Origin: Marinobacter sp. C7
Lineage (GTDB): Bacteria > Pseudomonadota > Gammaproteobacteria > Pseudomonadales > Oleiphilaceae
Assembly (NCBI RefSeq): GCF_022343555.1
Contig: NZ_JAKQZH010000002.1
Span: forward strand, 248,001 to 312,000
Length of the DNA: 64,000 bases
Direction: 5' to 3'
Numbering within the stretch: position 1 is the stretch's first letter; every line of letters starts with the position of its first letter. The position numbers were made by a program, and so were the translations under genes. This document shows, in pieces, positions 18,046-31,649 of the stretch. Under the pieces are notes generated by a model that saw nothing but the letters and a program-made list of their open reading frames with translations, was not told the origin of the DNA and made no database searches.

Positions 18046-18403
18046 TTACCGTAGCCCGGGTACCTCCGCATGGCTTTGTTCTTGATCCGGGATGGGGTCG
18101 GGAGTTGCGGAGTAGAAGGGATTGGTTATGTCCAACATGGCCAGGGACCTCATACATTGTATTTCTCAAAAGCCCTCAGGGCTTTGCTCATGTATGGTCC
18201 TGCATTTTGCATGCCACAGACTAAGCCTTTGTTATTACGAATAAATTCCTCAGATACTCAAAGTCTGGTCAGAATTTGTTGTGGTTTGGACACGGTTTTT
18301 CCGATAACCGGTGTCATCGGGACACCGGCAGGAACGTCGAGAAGTCGGGGGTCGGTCGGTGAATGGGGGGGTGGATTCCCCCCACTATGGCTGACTCCGG
18401 AGC
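18046..18403. other. Intergenic region between dadA and the Fnr-family regulator
   Basis: No convincing gene was seen. The region holds three inverted repeats: AAAGCCC/GGGCTTT at 18169-18185, CCGGTGTC/GACACCGG at 18308-18328, and TGGGGGG/CCCCCCA at 18364-18384. None has a following T-run, but the last lies 20 bases past the dadA stop and could end that transcript. The region must contain the promoter of the Fnr-family gene; I see no full TTGAT-N4-ATCAA box, only TTGATCCGGGAT near 18080. Confidence 0.4.
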
Positions 18404-19618
18404 CTAAGCCTTTTCAACCGCATCGGCCAGCATCTCGGCCGTAATCGCAGACAGCGTCCAGCCCAGATGGCCATGACCGGTGTTGTAGAACACCGTCGGC
18501 AGGCGGCCTGGTCCGACCCGGGGCATCATGTTGGGCAACATGGGGCGAAGACCGGCCCAGGGTATGACCCGTCGGGTGCTGACCCCCGGGAAACACTGCT
18601 CCACCCAGCGGGTCAGCGGCCGAATCCGGTCATCGCGGATATCCCGATTGAAACCGCTGAATTCCGCGGTACCGGCAACCCGGAACCGGTCATCGCCCAG
18701 CCGGCTGGTCACGATCTTGGTGGCATCATCCAGCAGGCTGACCGTCGGCGCCGATTTTTGCGAGTCCTCGTCGTTGAGTTCAACCGTGATGGAATAGCCC
18801 TTGACCGGATAAATGTTGACGCGATCCCCGAGCTTCTTCGCCAGCGCCCGGCTGCCCACGCCGGCACAGATCACCACGCCATCGAAGGTTTCACGGTTCT
18901 GCTGTTCGCCGTCGTCCGCGGTCACCCAGGCATGGCTCTGGTCCGCGCTCAGTTCGGTGACGGTGTGGCCATAACAGGTCGTGACTCCGAGGCGCAGGAT
19001 CGCCTCGGCCAGCCCGTGGGTGAACTTGTGGATATCCCCGGTTGAATCACTCTCGGTATAGAAGCCGCCGTAATAGCTGCCGGCCAATGTGGGCTCGATG
19101 GCACGCATTTCTTCGGGCGTGACGGCGCGGCGCTCCAGCCCTCCGGCGGCGAGCAGCTTCGAGACGTGGGCGGCATGATCGAAGCCGTCCTTGTCACGGT
19201 AGATATGCAGGATGCCCCGCTTCTTGAGGTCGAAATCGATGCCCTCGTCCTGCGCCCACTGGAACAGGTGATCCCGGGCAGCAATCGCCAGGCGGGCGGT
19301 TTCGGTGGTGTTCGTTTCGTACTGGGGGATGGCGGCAATGAACTCGGCGAACCAGCTCAGCTTGTGCCAGGAGGGCTTGGGATTGACCAGCAGCGGTGCA
19401 TCTCTTCGGGACATCCACTTGATGCCCTTGATCACCGTCTGCCAGTTGTTCCAGACCTCGGCGTTGGAGGCCGAGAGCTGCCCCCCATTGGCGAAGGACG
19501 TCTCCATCGCGGCGTAGCGGTGCTTTTCGTACACGGTGACATCGAAGCCGCGCTTGGCCAGGGTGTAAGCAGTGGTGATACCGGTAATACCACCGCCAAT
19601 AACTGCAATTCGCTTCAT
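18404..19618 (-). CDS. dadA: D-amino-acid dehydrogenase/glycine oxidase family flavoenzyme (DadA-like)
   Basis: A 404-residue FAD enzyme of the DAO family. The N-terminus MKRIAVIGGGITGITTAYTL is the GxGxxG FAD fold, with E37-type acid in VTVYEKHRYAAMETSFANGG, the DadA hallmark. The C-terminus has WAGLRPMLPNMMPRVG and YNTGHGHLGWTLSAITAEML, both typical. DadA oxidises D-amino acids to keto acids plus ammonia, feeding the respiratory chain. ATG 19618 follows GGAG and fits the family start. The leader carries a tandem glycine riboswitch, so glycine itself may be the substrate or the signal for its use (inference). The distance to glmS, 316 bases, holds the riboswitch. Confidence 0.88.
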   Translation of the reverse strand: MKRIAVIGGGITGITTAYTLAKRGFDVTVYEKHRYAAMETSFANGGQLSASNAEVWNNWQTVIKGIKWMSRRDAPLLVNPKPSWHKLSWFAEFIAAIPQYETNTTETARLAIAARDHLFQWAQDEGIDFDLKKRGILHIYRDKDGFDHAAHVSKLLAAGGLERRAVTPEEMRAIEPTLAGSYYGGFYTESDSTGDIHKFTHGLAEAILRLGVTTCYGHTVTELSADQSHAWVTADDGEQQNRETFDGVVICAGVGSRALAKKLGDRVNIYPVKGYSITVELNDEDSQKSAPTVSLLDDATKIVTSRLGDDRFRVAGTAEFSGFNRDIRDDRIRPLTRWVEQCFPGVSTRRVIPWAGLRPMLPNMMPRVGPGRLPTVFYNTGHGHLGWTLSAITAEMLADAVEKA

Positions 19619-19666
19619 GAAAATCTCCAGGGGCGTCCAGGGTTTCCTCTCCACACAACATGGTGG

Positions 19667-19873
19667 ACAGCACCCCTTCCGTCACGGGACCTGAGAGATT
19701 CACGCGCCGCTTCAATGAAAGCGGCCGCTTGCTCCTTCGGTGTGCCGACGGACGCGGTCGTCGGCAGCTCTTCGGAAAGTCTTCATGCTAGCGGTCCTTT
19801 TGCCTGAGAGTTTCCGGGGCAGTTGCTCCTTCGGCGCCGGGTCACGCAATTGCGCGACCCGGTCTCTCCCGCC
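19667..19873 (-). ncRNA. Tandem glycine riboswitch in the dadA leader
   Basis: Read on the minus strand, aptamer 1 has GCGGGAGAGACC, then GCGCCGAAGGAGCAACTGCC, then GGAAACTCTCAGGCAAAAGG and ACCGC (about 19873-19790). Aptamer 2 follows after a short linker: CACACCGAAGGAGCAAGC, and GTGAATCTCTCAGGTCCCGTGAC (split: GTGAATCTCTCAGG, TCCCGTGAC), to about 19667. The CCGAAGGAGCAA and CTCTCAGG blocks are the conserved core of the glycine class and occur twice. A possible expression platform is the TCCAC/GTGGA hairpin at about 19647-19666, near the ribosome binding site. Ligand binding would most likely switch the gene on, as for other glycine riboswitches. Confidence 0.93.
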
Positions 19874-19933
19874 AGCACGTCTGAAACGAACTTTAGCCTA
19901 AACGTTTGCATTTCGCATGCCAAGGCTGGCTCT

Positions 19934-21766
19934 TTACTCCACCGTCACGCTCTTGGCCAGATTCCGCGGCTGATCCACATCCGTGCCCTTGAGCACAGCC
20001 ACATGGTAGGACAGCAGCTGCAGCGGCACGGTGTACACAATCGGTGCAGTGATCTCATGTACTGAAGGAATCTGCATCACGTGGATGCCCTCTTCCGCCT
20101 TCACGTCGGCCGCCTTGTCGGCAAAGACAAACAGTTCCCCCCCACGGGCACGCACTTCCTCGAGGTTGGATTTGAGTTTTTCCACGAGGTCATTGTTGGG
20201 CGCGACAGTGACGACCGGCATTTCGCTGTCCACAAGCGCAAGCGGGCCATGTTTGAGTTCCCCCGCGGGGTAGGCTTCGGCGTGGATGTAGGAGATTTCC
20301 TTGAGCTTCAGGGCCCCTTCCATCGCCACCGGGTACTGGGAGCCGCGGCCGAGGAACAGGCTATGGTGCTTGTCCATGAAGGCCTTGGACATGTCCTCGA
20401 TCTCGCCGTCCAGGGCGAGGATATTGCTGACCTGGCCCGGTAACTGGTGGATCGCGGTGACGATCTCTGCCTCACGCTCCGCATCCAAACCGTTGTGACG
20501 GGCGAGCGCAAGGGAGAAAATCAGCAGGGCGGTCAGTTGGGTGGTAAAAGCCTTGGTGGAAGCAACACCAATCTCGGGGCCGGCCTGGGTCATGATCACC
20601 AGATCGGATTCCCGCACCAGCGAGCTGCCCGGCACGTTACAGATGGCGAGGGCTGCGCGGAAACCGGCTTGCTTGGCCTGACGCAGGGCCGCCAGGGTGT
20701 CGGCAGTCTCACCGGACTGGGAAATGCACAGGAACAGGGTATCCGGCTGGATCACGTGTTTGCGGTAGCGGAACTCGGAGGCCACCTCCACGGAACAGGG
20801 CACACCGGCCAGTTCCTCGATCCAGTAACGGGCCACCATGCCGGCGTGGTAGGAGGTACCGCAGGCGATGATCTGGACATGGCGAACGTTGTCCAGCAGA
20901 TTGGCCGCTTCCGTACCCAGTGCCTGTTCCAGAACCCGGGAATCGGTCAGTCGACCTTCCATGGTGGCCTTGATCACCTTCGGCTGCTCGTAGATTTCCT
21001 TGAGCATGAAGTGGCGGTATTCGCCCTTGTCGGCAGAATCGGCGCCGTGCTCGAAACGGGTAACCGGGCGCTCGACCGGCGTGCCCTCGCGGTCGTGGAC
21101 CTCGATCTTGTCCTTGCGGATGTCGGCGATGTCGCCCTCTTCCAGGAACATGAACCGGTCGGTCACCGGCAGCAGTGCCAGCTGGTCCGAGGCGATGAAG
21201 TTCTCACCGATACCCACGCCCAAAACCAGCGGACTGCCCTCACGGCACACCACCAGATGTTCCGGCTCGTCAGCGTGGACGACGGCGAGCGCGTAGGCTC
21301 CGCGCAGTCGGGTGATGGCGGCTTTTACCGCAGCATACAGCTCGCCGAGCTCGCGATAGTTCTTTTCGATCAGGTGCGCGACCACCTCGGTGTCGGTCTG
21401 GGAGGTGAACTCGAAGCCGTCGGTTTTGAGTTCTTCTCGCAGCTCCTGGTAGTTCTCGATGATGCCGTTATGGACAATGGCCAGACGATCACCGGACATG
21501 TGCGGGTGTGCATTGACCCGGGATGGCTCCCCGTGGGTGGCCCAGCGGGTGTGGGCAATGCCCAGGTTGCCGCTCAGGGGATTGGCGTCGATCGCATCGG
21601 CCAGTGCGGCGACCTTGCCGACTTCCCTGGCGCGCTGCACCTGATTCTGGCCATCGATGACGGCCATACCCGCTGAGTCATATCCCCGATACTCCAGGCG
21701 GCGTAATCCTTCCAGCAAAATACCCTGGACGTCCCGTTCGGAAACCGCTCCTACAATCCCACACAT
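19934..21766 (-). CDS. glmS: Glutamine-fructose-6-phosphate aminotransferase (isomerising)
   Basis: A 610-residue cytoplasmic enzyme making glucosamine-6-phosphate for peptidoglycan and LPS. It starts [15 protein letters not shown], exposing the catalytic Cys after Met removal. The glutaminase domain (about 1-240) includes [11 protein letters not shown] and [12 protein letters not shown]. Two SIS sugar-isomerase domains follow, with [32 protein letters not shown] and the C-terminal [11 protein letters not shown]. It is downstream of glmU with a 30-base gap, the usual glmU-glmS pairing after the atp operon. I see no glmS ribozyme upstream, as expected outside Firmicutes. Confidence 0.97.
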   Translation of the reverse strand: MCGIVGAVSERDVQGILLEGLRRLEYRGYDSAGMAVIDGQNQVQRAREVGKVAALADAIDANPLSGNLGIAHTRWATHGEPSRVNAHPHMSGDRLAIVHNGIIENYQELREELKTDGFEFTSQTDTEVVAHLIEKNYRELGELYAAVKAAITRLRGAYALAVVHADEPEHLVVCREGSPLVLGVGIGENFIASDQLALLPVTDRFMFLEEGDIADIRKDKIEVHDREGTPVERPVTRFEHGADSADKGEYRHFMLKEIYEQPKVIKATMEGRLTDSRVLEQALGTEAANLLDNVRHVQIIACGTSYHAGMVARYWIEELAGVPCSVEVASEFRYRKHVIQPDTLFLCISQSGETADTLAALRQAKQAGFRAALAICNVPGSSLVRESDLVIMTQAGPEIGVASTKAFTTQLTALLIFSLALARHNGLDAEREAEIVTAIHQLPGQVSNILALDGEIEDMSKAFMDKHHSLFLGRGSQYPVAMEGALKLKEISYIHAEAYPAGELKHGPLALVDSEMPVVTVAPNNDLVEKLKSNLEEVRARGGELFVFADKAADVKAEEGIHVMQIPSVHEITAPIVYTVPLQLLSYHVAVLKGTDVDQPRNLAKSVTVE

Positions 21767-21796
21767 GCTGTTGTCACCTGTTCGCTATTCGTTCGT

Positions 21797-23161
21797 TTAC
21801 GCTTTTTTCGGCTTTTCCCAACCGGAAATATTGCGCTGACGGCCACGGGCCACGGCCAATTCACTGTCTGCGACGTCCCGGGTGATGGTGGAGCCGGCAC
21901 CGATCGTCGCTTCCGGCGCAATCGTGACGGGGGCAACAAGGGACGTATTCGATCCCACAAACACACCGTCACCGATCTCCGTCCGGTGCTTGTTCACCCC
22001 ATCATAGTTGCAGGTAATGGTACCTGCACCCACATTCACATTACGACCCAGGGAGGCATCACCCACGTAACTCAGGTGATTGATTTTGCTGCCCTCACCC
22101 ACGACCGCTTTCTTGGTTTCGACGAAGTTGCCCACCTTGGTGTTGGCGGCCAGTTCGGTCCCCGGTCGCAGGCGCGCGAACGGGCCGATCTGGGCATTGG
22201 CACCGATCACGGCGCCTTCGATCACGCTGTTGGCCTTGATCTCGACCCCGTCGGCAATGGTGGCATCCTTGATCAGACAGTTAGGCCCGATGACCACGTT
22301 GTTGCCGAGGCTGACCGTGCCTTCGAACACGGCATTCACGTCGATCCACAGGTCATTGCCGATGCTGAGCTCCCCGCGCACATCCACCCGGGCCGGATCG
22401 GCCAGGCTGGCCCCCTCGGTCATCAGACGCTCGGCCTGCTGGCGCTGGTACCAGCGCTCCAGTTCGGCCAGTTGGACCCGGTTATTGACGCCCTGCACTT
22501 CGAACGGGTTGAGCGGTTGGGACACGGTCACAGCCAGGCCGTGCTCTACCGCCATGGCAATAATGTCCGTCAGGTAGTATTCGCCCTGGGCATTGCTGTT
22601 AGACAGGGTCGGCAGCCAGCTCTTGAGGTGCTTCGCGGCGACGGCAAGGATGCCGGTATTCACTTCATGGATGGCCTGCTGCTCGGCGGTGGCGTCCTTC
22701 TGCTCGACAATGGCCTGCACCTCACCGTGGGCGTCACGCACGATACGACCGTAGCCGTGCGGGTTGTCCATATCGACGGTCAGCAGGGCCAGGCTGCGTT
22801 CATCCAGTTCGCCGACCATGGCTTCCAGGGTTTCCCGGCGGGTCAGCGGCACATCACCGTACAGCACCAGGACCCGGGCATCGTCCGGCAGGTCAGGCAA
22901 CGCCTGCGCCACCGCGTGGCCGGTGCCCAGCTGTTCGGTCTGGAGCACCCAGTTCACCGCCGCATCGTCCAGGGAGGCCCTTACCCGGTCTGCACCGTGA
23001 CCGATCACCGTGTGAATTTTCTCCGCCCCCAGCTGCTTCGCGGTATCCACCACATGGTGCAGCATGGCCTTGCCGGCCACCGGATGCAGAACCTTGGGCA
23101 AGGCGGACTTCATTCTGGAGCCCTGGCCGGCGGCCAGGATCACGACGTGTAACGGGCTCAT
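21797..23161 (-). CDS. glmU: Bifunctional UDP-GlcNAc pyrophosphorylase/glucosamine-1-phosphate acetyltransferase
   Basis: A 454-residue bifunctional enzyme making UDP-N-acetylglucosamine. The N-terminal uridylyltransferase has [20 protein letters not shown] (about 8-27) and [15 protein letters not shown]. The C-terminal left-handed beta-helix (from about 250) shows hexapeptide repeats such as [16 protein letters not shown] and [16 protein letters not shown], and ends with the acetyltransferase histidine/lysine region [20 protein letters not shown]. It starts 142 bases after atpC, beyond a terminator, so it may have its own promoter with glmS downstream. Confidence 0.97.
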   Translation of the reverse strand: MSPLHVVILAAGQGSRMKSALPKVLHPVAGKAMLHHVVDTAKQLGAEKIHTVIGHGADRVRASLDDAAVNWVLQTEQLGTGHAVAQALPDLPDDARVLVLYGDVPLTRRETLEAMVGELDERSLALLTVDMDNPHGYGRIVRDAHGEVQAIVEQKDATAEQQAIHEVNTGILAVAAKHLKSWLPTLSNSNAQGEYYLTDIIAMAVEHGLAVTVSQPLNPFEVQGVNNRVQLAELERWYQRQQAERLMTEGASLADPARVDVRGELSIGNDLWIDVNAVFEGTVSLGNNVVIGPNCLIKDATIADGVEIKANSVIEGAVIGANAQIGPFARLRPGTELAANTKVGNFVETKKAVVGEGSKINHLSYVGDASLGRNVNVGAGTITCNYDGVNKHRTEIGDGVFVGSNTSLVAPVTIAPEATIGAGSTITRDVADSELAVARGRQRNISGWEKPKKA

Positions 23162-23197
23162 GGAAAACGCAGGCTCCCGGGATGTTTGTTTGAATCA

Positions 23198-23276
23198 ATA
23201 AAAAAGCCGCAACCTTCGGGGCCGGATCGCCAACGCGGTGCGCTGGTATTCCAGCCGCTCAGGATGCGGCTTTGGT
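23198..23276 (-). terminator. Rho-independent terminator after atpC
   Basis: On the minus strand AAAGCCGCA (23274-23266) pairs with TTGCGGCTTT (23212-23203), followed by TTTTATTG. The loop is long (about 50 bases) and contains its own smaller stems. It is placed 29 bases after atpC and before glmU. Confidence 0.7.
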
Positions 23277-23302
23277 GTTCGGCAAACCCGAAACGAAAAT
23301 GC

Positions 23303-23725
23303 TCAGCGCATTTTGTTACGCAGCTGCTGAATGGTACGAAGCTGTGCAACAGCCTCCGCCAGTTCCGCAGCAGCACGGGAATACTCGAATTCACCGGTCT
23401 TGTCGGCAAGTGCCTTCTCAGCCTCTTTCTGGGCTTCAAGCGCAGCAGCTTCGTCCACATCCTTTGCACGAACGGCTGTGTCTGCCAGCAAAGTCACCAG
23501 ATTGGGCTGGACTTCCAGATATCCGCCGGACACGTAAAGAATTTCTTCTTCACCGCCCTGCTTGATGATCCGAATGGGACCAGGCTTCAGCTGGGTCAGC
23601 AGCGGAGTGTGACCCGGGGCAATACCCAGGTCACCTTCAGAACCCGCTGCGATCAGCATTTCTACCAATCCGGAATAGATCTTTGTTTCGGCACTTACCA
23701 CGTCACAATGCACGGTCATACCCAT
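23303..23725 (-). CDS. atpC: ATP synthase F1 epsilon subunit
   Basis: A 140-residue subunit of the F1 central stalk. The N-terminal beta-sandwich carries [20 protein letters not shown] and [20 protein letters not shown]; the C-terminal helical hairpin (about 90-140) is rich in Ala/Glu/Lys and can act as ATP-hydrolysis brake. Last gene of the atp operon, 48 bases after atpD, followed by a terminator. Confidence 0.96.
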   Translation of the reverse strand: MGMTVHCDVVSAETKIYSGLVEMLIAAGSEGDLGIAPGHTPLLTQLKPGPIRIIKQGGEEEILYVSGGYLEVQPNLVTLLADTAVRAKDVDEAAALEAQKEAEKALADKTGEFEYSRAAAELAEAVAQLRTIQQLRNKMR

Positions 23726-23773
23726 GTCAGTTGCCTCTTTGATCGATCCGGAAATTCGGGCTCAGGCTTCAGT

Positions 23774-25219
<1,446 letters not shown>

Positions 25220-26083
25220 TCAGACCGAAGCCGCACCGCTCACAATCTCTGAAATCTCTTGGGTGATGGCTGCCTGACGCGCCTTGTTATAAGCCAGCTG
25301 AAGTTCGTCGATAATGTTACCGGCGTTATCAGTTGCGCTCTTCATGGCGATCATCCGGGCTGCCTGTTCACATGCCAGATTCTCTACCACACCCTGGTAC
25401 ACCTGGGATTCAATAAAACGTGGCAGAAGGCCATCGAGGATCTGCCTGGCATCGGGCTCGTAGAGATAATCCCACTGGTTCTTGATCTCTTCTTCGTCTT
25501 CGCTCGCAGGCAGGGGCAGAAGCTGCTCCACCTTCGGGCTCTGGGTCATGGTGTTGACGAACTCGTTGCTTACCACATAAAGGCGATCGATCTTGCCTTC
25601 CGAGAACGCGTCCAGCATAACCTTGACGTTGCCGATGAGTTTTTCAGAGCTCGGGCTGTCACCCAGATGGGTCAATGCCGCAACGACATTGCCGCCATAG
25701 CTCCGGAAAAAGGAAGCCCCTTTCTGCCCGATGGCGCACAGATCGGTTTCGACTCCTTTTTCTTTCCACGCTTTCATTTCACGGACAAGCGCTTTGAACA
25801 GGTTGATGTTCAGACCACCGCAGAGGCCACGATCAGTCGACACCACGATATAGCCCACGCGCTTGACGTCGCGCTCGACCATGAACGGGTGCTTGTACTG
25901 AGCATTCGCCTTGGCAATGTGCCCGATCACCTGACGCATCTTGTCGGCATACGGGCGAGTCGCCTGCATGCGCTCCTGAGCCTTCCGCATCTTACTCGCA
26001 GCCACCATTTCCATGGCGCTGGTGATTTTCTGCGTGCTCTTGATGCTTGAAATCTGGTTACGTATTTCTTTGCCGACGGCCAT
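25220..26083 (-). CDS. atpG: ATP synthase F1 gamma subunit
   Basis: A 287-residue central rotor shaft. The N-terminal coiled-coil helix reads [20 protein letters not shown] (about 5-24) and the C-terminal helix [20 protein letters not shown] (about 251-270), together forming the rotating coiled coil. The Rossmann-like middle includes [17 protein letters not shown]. All conserved parts are present. Positioned between atpA and atpD as normal. Confidence 0.97.
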   Translation of the reverse strand: MAVGKEIRNQISSIKSTQKITSAMEMVAASKMRKAQERMQATRPYADKMRQVIGHIAKANAQYKHPFMVERDVKRVGYIVVSTDRGLCGGLNINLFKALVREMKAWKEKGVETDLCAIGQKGASFFRSYGGNVVAALTHLGDSPSSEKLIGNVKVMLDAFSEGKIDRLYVVSNEFVNTMTQSPKVEQLLPLPASEDEEEIKNQWDYLYEPDARQILDGLLPRFIESQVYQGVVENLACEQAARMIAMKSATDNAGNIIDELQLAYNKARQAAITQEISEIVSGAASV

Positions 26084-26157
26084 AACTCACTGCCTTCTCA
26101 AGTTAGACACTCGTTGCTACGAAAGCGGCCCGCGACTGACGCCGCAGGCCCGATTTC

Positions 26158-27702
26158 TTACCAGCTCTGAGTGGTCTTGAATTTCTCAAGTGCAGCTTTC
26201 AGGCCGGCAGCGATTTCGTCGTTGTAATCGCCTTTCTCGTTGATCTTGTCGAGGAGGTCTTTCTGCTCGGAGCGCATCCAGTCAAGCATCTGCGCTTCGA
26301 ACTTCACTACCTTGTCGACATCAACGTCGTCCAGGAAGCCTTCGTTGGCTGCAAACAGAACGGTGCCCATCTCAGCCACGGACATCGGGCTGTACTGGTT
26401 CTGCTTCATGAGTTCCGTAACACGCTGACCGTGCTCAAGCTGCTTACGGGTTGCTTCGTCGAGATCGGAAGCAAACTGCGCGAAAGCGGCCAGTTCACGA
26501 TACTGGGCCAGGGCCAGACGGATGTTACCGCCAAGCTTCTTCATGATCTTGGTCTGGGCGGAACCACCTACCCGGGATACGGAGATACCGGCGTTCATCG
26601 CCGGACGGATGCCGGAGTTGAACAGGTTGGTTTCCAGGAAGATCTGGCCGTCGGTGATCGAGATTACGTTGGTCGGTACGAATGCGGAAACGTCACCGGC
26701 CTGGGTCTCGATGATCGGCAGCGCGGTCAGGGAACCGGTCTGGCCTTTCACTTCACCGTTGGTCAGCTGCTCTACGTACTCGGCGTTAACGCGGGAGGCA
26801 CGCTCCAGCAGACGCGAGTGCAGGTAGAATACGTCACCCGGGTAAGCTTCACGGCCCGGCGGACGACGCAGCAGCAGGGAAATCTGGCGGTAGGCCACGG
26901 CCTGCTTGGACAGATCATCGTAGATGATCAGGGCGTCTTCACCGCGGTCGCGGAAGTATTCACCCATGGAAGTACCGGAGTACGGAGCCAGGAACTGCAT
27001 CGCTGCAGGATCGGCGGCACCGGCGGCAACCACGATGGTGTGGTCCATGGCGCCGTGCTCTTCGAGCTTACGTACGACGGCGGCAATGGAAGACTGCTTC
27101 TGGCCAACGGCAACGTAGATACACTTGATGCCGGTGTCCTTCTGGTTGATGATCGCGTCGATCGCAACCGCAGTCTTACCGATCTGACGGTCACCGATGA
27201 TCAGCTCACGCTGACCACGGCCGATCGGCACCATGGTGTCGATCGCTTTCAGACCGGTCTGGACCGGCTCGTCAACGGACTGACGAGCGATAACGCCGGG
27301 TGCAACCTTCTCAACCGGAGAGCTGAGGTCGGTGCCCAGATCGCCTTTACCGTCGATCGGGTTACCCAGGGCGTCAACCACGCGACCCATCAGTTCCGGA
27401 CCTACCGGAACTTCCAGGATGCGGCCGGTACAACGAACCTTCTGGCCTTCTGCCAGACCTTCGTAGTCACCCAGCACAACCGCACCAACGGAATCACGCT
27501 CCAGGTTCAGAGCCATGCCGAAAGTGCCGTTGGCGAATTCAATCATCTCACCGTACATAACGTCGGCGAGACCGTGGATCAGCACGATACCGTCAGAAAC
27601 GGACAGGATCGTACCTTCGTTCTTTGCTTCGGAAGAGATATCGAGCTTCTCGATTCTCTTCTTGATGATGTCACTGATCTCGGATGGATTCAGTTGCTGC
27701 AT
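26158..27702 (-). CDS. atpA: ATP synthase F1 alpha subunit
   Basis: A 514-residue non-catalytic nucleotide-binding subunit. The usual start [20 protein letters not shown] is at 27702; an in-frame extension to 27786 would overlap atpH and has no family support. The phosphate loop is [13 protein letters not shown] (about 169-181), and [35 protein letters not shown] and the arginine-finger segment [20 protein letters not shown] follow. Transcribed after atpH with a 28-base gap. Confidence 0.98.
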   Translation of the reverse strand: MQQLNPSEISDIIKKRIEKLDISSEAKNEGTILSVSDGIVLIHGLADVMYGEMIEFANGTFGMALNLERDSVGAVVLGDYEGLAEGQKVRCTGRILEVPVGPELMGRVVDALGNPIDGKGDLGTDLSSPVEKVAPGVIARQSVDEPVQTGLKAIDTMVPIGRGQRELIIGDRQIGKTAVAIDAIINQKDTGIKCIYVAVGQKQSSIAAVVRKLEEHGAMDHTIVVAAGAADPAAMQFLAPYSGTSMGEYFRDRGEDALIIYDDLSKQAVAYRQISLLLRRPPGREAYPGDVFYLHSRLLERASRVNAEYVEQLTNGEVKGQTGSLTALPIIETQAGDVSAFVPTNVISITDGQIFLETNLFNSGIRPAMNAGISVSRVGGSAQTKIMKKLGGNIRLALAQYRELAAFAQFASDLDEATRKQLEHGQRVTELMKQNQYSPMSVAEMGTVLFAANEGFLDDVDVDKVVKFEAQMLDWMRSEQKDLLDKINEKGDYNDEIAAGLKAALEKFKTTQSW

Positions 27703-27730
27703 GCCAATATCCTCAAACCTTGTGCTGAAA

Positions 27731-28267
27731 TCAGGAGCCCAGAGCGTCGGCCAGCTTGTCCAGCTTTCCGCGTACAGATGCGTCAATGACCAGATCGCCG
27801 GTGCGGATGATCACACCGCCAATCAGAGACTTGTCCAAAGACGCTGCGAGTGACACTTTCCGCTCGAGTTTTTCGGAGAGCGCCTGGGCGAGCTTCTGTT
27901 GCTGTTCGTCCGTCAGCTCGAATGCGGCGGTGACGTCGATATCAACAGTGCGCTCCAGATCAGCCCGGTACGTGTTGAAGAGCGCTGCAATCTCAGGAAG
28001 AAGAGTCAGCCGGCGGTTTTCTGCCAGTACAGCGAAGAAATTGCGAACCTGTTCGGTGACGCCGTCCTCGACGACCTCCAGAATCAGCTCGGCTTTCTTC
28101 TGCTCTTCCAGACCCGGATTCGCGAGAAGCTGTCGAATGTCTTCATTCGCGGTGACCTGTCCGGCAATCGTCAGCACCTGGGACCACTCAGCCAGCTCTT
28201 TATGCTCCTGGGCGGCTGCAAATGCTGCTTTCGCGTATGGACGGGCCAGCGTTCTCAGTTCTGCCAT
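27731..28267 (-). CDS. atpH: ATP synthase F1 delta subunit
   Basis: A 178-residue peripheral-stalk protein linking F1 alpha to the b subunits. It opens [20 protein letters not shown], the standard delta/OSCP N-terminus, and ends with [20 protein letters not shown] (about 140-159) followed by [18 protein letters not shown], the family signature. It starts 15 bases after atpF. Confidence 0.96.
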   Translation of the reverse strand: MAELRTLARPYAKAAFAAAQEHKELAEWSQVLTIAGQVTANEDIRQLLANPGLEEQKKAELILEVVEDGVTEQVRNFFAVLAENRRLTLLPEIAALFNTYRADLERTVDIDVTAAFELTDEQQQKLAQALSEKLERKVSLAASLDKSLIGGVIIRTGDLVIDASVRGKLDKLADALGS

Positions 28268-28282
28268 GATGAACCTCGCCGT

Positions 28283-28753
28283 TTAAAGTTCTGCCGCCAG
28301 TTTTTCCAACATCTCGTTGTGCTTGGAGGCATCGACAGAGGTTTCCAGGATCTTCTCAGCACCGGCGACAGCGATTGCGGCAATTTCTGCACGCAGGGCG
28401 TCACGAGCCTGATTACGCTCCTGTTCAATTTCGGCCTTGGCCTGCTCAATCAGCTTCTGACCTTCCTTGCGGGCATCGTCTTTGGACGCTTCCACAATCT
28501 GGGCCGCACGCTTGTTGGCCTGCTCAATCAGGGCCGCAGCTTGCTGCTTGGCTTCACGCAGTTCCTGAGCTGACTTTTCCTGAGCCAGTTCCAGATCGCG
28601 CGCAGCACGGTCTGAAGCAGCCAGGCCGTCAGCGATCTTCTTTTGACGCTCCTGCAGTGCGGCCATGATGGGCGGCCACACATACTTCATGCAGAAGACG
28701 ACAAAGATAAAGAACGCGATGGCTTGACCAATCATCGTCAAATTAATGTTCAC
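28283..28753 (-). CDS. atpF: ATP synthase F0 subunit b
   Basis: A 156-residue stator subunit. One N-terminal membrane helix ([20 protein letters not shown], about 3-22) is followed by [20 protein letters not shown] and a long charged coiled coil rich in Ala/Glu/Lys/Arg to the end, which dimerises to hold F1 still. Single b gene, so a homodimer is expected. It starts 68 bases after atpE. Confidence 0.96.
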   Translation of the reverse strand: MNINLTMIGQAIAFFIFVVFCMKYVWPPIMAALQERQKKIADGLAASDRAARDLELAQEKSAQELREAKQQAAALIEQANKRAAQIVEASKDDARKEGQKLIEQAKAEIEQERNQARDALRAEIAAIAVAGAEKILETSVDASKHNEMLEKLAAEL

Positions 28754-28821
28754 GTCTTCACCTCTCGCCTGTTTTGTTAAGAATCATCTGACCGGGGTAG
28801 GGCCCCCGGCTGGCGACTCGA

Positions 28822-29097
<276 letters not shown>

Positions 29098-29152
29098 TTA
29101 GGTTTTCAGTTTAAGGGTTTAGGGTTTAAGACTACGGTTCAATGGTGTCCGA

Positions 29153-30443
<1,291 letters not shown>

Positions 30444-30713
30444 GTTTTTCCCGGGAATTCGGTGTTTTCGACTCGATTCGGTCTAAAAAATAAACAAATA
30501 CACCGACACAAGCGCGGCAGATTATATGTGTTCAATGTGCACGAATCAACAAATCCGGCCGCGCCACGGAGCCCCGGATGGCGCTAAATCAGCGGCGTTT
30601 ACACCGGCCGGACACAAATAGGTACGGGAATAAAAATTGAACACTACATGTTGTGTAAATGACCACCCCAAGGACTTTGGTAGGGGGTCGAAAAGACCAG
30701 GAAAAAATCCCGC

Positions 30714-31601
30714 TTACTTAATGTGGCCCAGTATGCCATCGAGCTCATCGAGGGAGCTGTACTCGATCACGAGTTTGCCCTTGCCACGCTGGCCGTGATT
30801 GATGGAAACGCGGGCGCCGAGGCGTTCGGCCAGATCATCCTGCAGAGCGCGGATATTGGGATCGATGGCGCCCTTGTCTTTCGATTTGCCCTCGGGCGCC
30901 TGTTGCTGGACGCGGCGTACCAGCGCTTCGGTCTGCCGCACCGACAGGGACTTGGCCACTACCTGGCGGGCCACCTGCATCTGGAGTTCCGGGGGCAGGG
31001 TCAGCATGGCCCGGCCGTGACCCATCTCCAGGTCACCGTGTTCGAGCATCAGCCGGACATCCTCGGTCAGACCGATCAGTCGCAGCAGGTTGGTGATGGT
31101 AGTCCGGGACTTACCCACAGCCTCGGCGACCTGGGCCTGGGTCAGGCCGAACTCGTCCTGCAGGCGCTGCAGGGCAAACGCTTCCTCGATGGGGTTGAGG
31201 TTTTCCCGCTGGATGTTCTCGATCAGCGCCATGGCAATGGCGGCTTCATCCGGTACATCCCGGATGATGGCAGGAATGCTGTCCAGCTCGGCAATCTGGG
31301 CGGCCCGCCAGCGACGTTCACCGGCGATCAGCTCAAAGCGACCCTCGGCAATCGGCCGGACCACCACCGGCTGCATCACACCCTGCTGGCGGATGGAATC
31401 GGCCAACTCCTGCAACGCGGAGGGATCCATGTCCCGGCGCGGCTGGTAGCGGCCACGCTGGACCAGGTCGATGGGGATCTCGCGCAGCTCTCCGTCGTGG
31501 TCCTTCACCTCCTGGTTCAGGTTGACCTTGGAACCCTGCAGCAGGGCCCCGAGGCCACGCTCACCCAATCCTCGTTTCTTAGCCGCCATGGTGTCTGTCA
31601 T
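30714..31601 (-). CDS. parB: Chromosome-partitioning protein ParB
   Basis: A 295-residue CTP-dependent DNA clamp that loads at parS. The N-terminal ParB/Srx domain includes RYQPRRDMDPSALQELADSI and the GERR box ELIAGERRWRAAQIA (about 92-106), then ENIQRENLNPIEEAFALQRL. The helix-turn-helix reads GLTQAQVAEAVGKSRTTITN. The C-terminal dimer domain ends LVIEYSSLDELDGILGHIK. Its likely targets are the two parS sites in recF at 62542 and 63181. A second in-frame ATG at 31589 (MAAKKRGLGERG) matches the usual family start and may be the true one. parA is 48 bases upstream. Confidence 0.95.
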   Translation of the reverse strand: MTDTMAAKKRGLGERGLGALLQGSKVNLNQEVKDHDGELREIPIDLVQRGRYQPRRDMDPSALQELADSIRQQGVMQPVVVRPIAEGRFELIAGERRWRAAQIAELDSIPAIIRDVPDEAAIAMALIENIQRENLNPIEEAFALQRLQDEFGLTQAQVAEAVGKSRTTITNLLRLIGLTEDVRLMLEHGDLEMGHGRAMLTLPPELQMQVARQVVAKSLSVRQTEALVRRVQQQAPEGKSKDKGAIDPNIRALQDDLAERLGARVSINHGQRGKGKLVIEYSSLDELDGILGHIK

Positions 31602-31649
31602 TCTTCCCGTGGAAAAGCGTTATGTGTCGTGTACCAACGGTCGGGTATG

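Noticed and set aside
18070..18444. Possible 124-residue gene between dadA and the Fnr-family gene
   Set aside because: No start signal, overlaps the end of dadA, composition unlike a real protein.
26431..27789. Open frame of 452 codons antisense to atpA
   Set aside because: atpA is unmistakable; the opposite frame has no domain.
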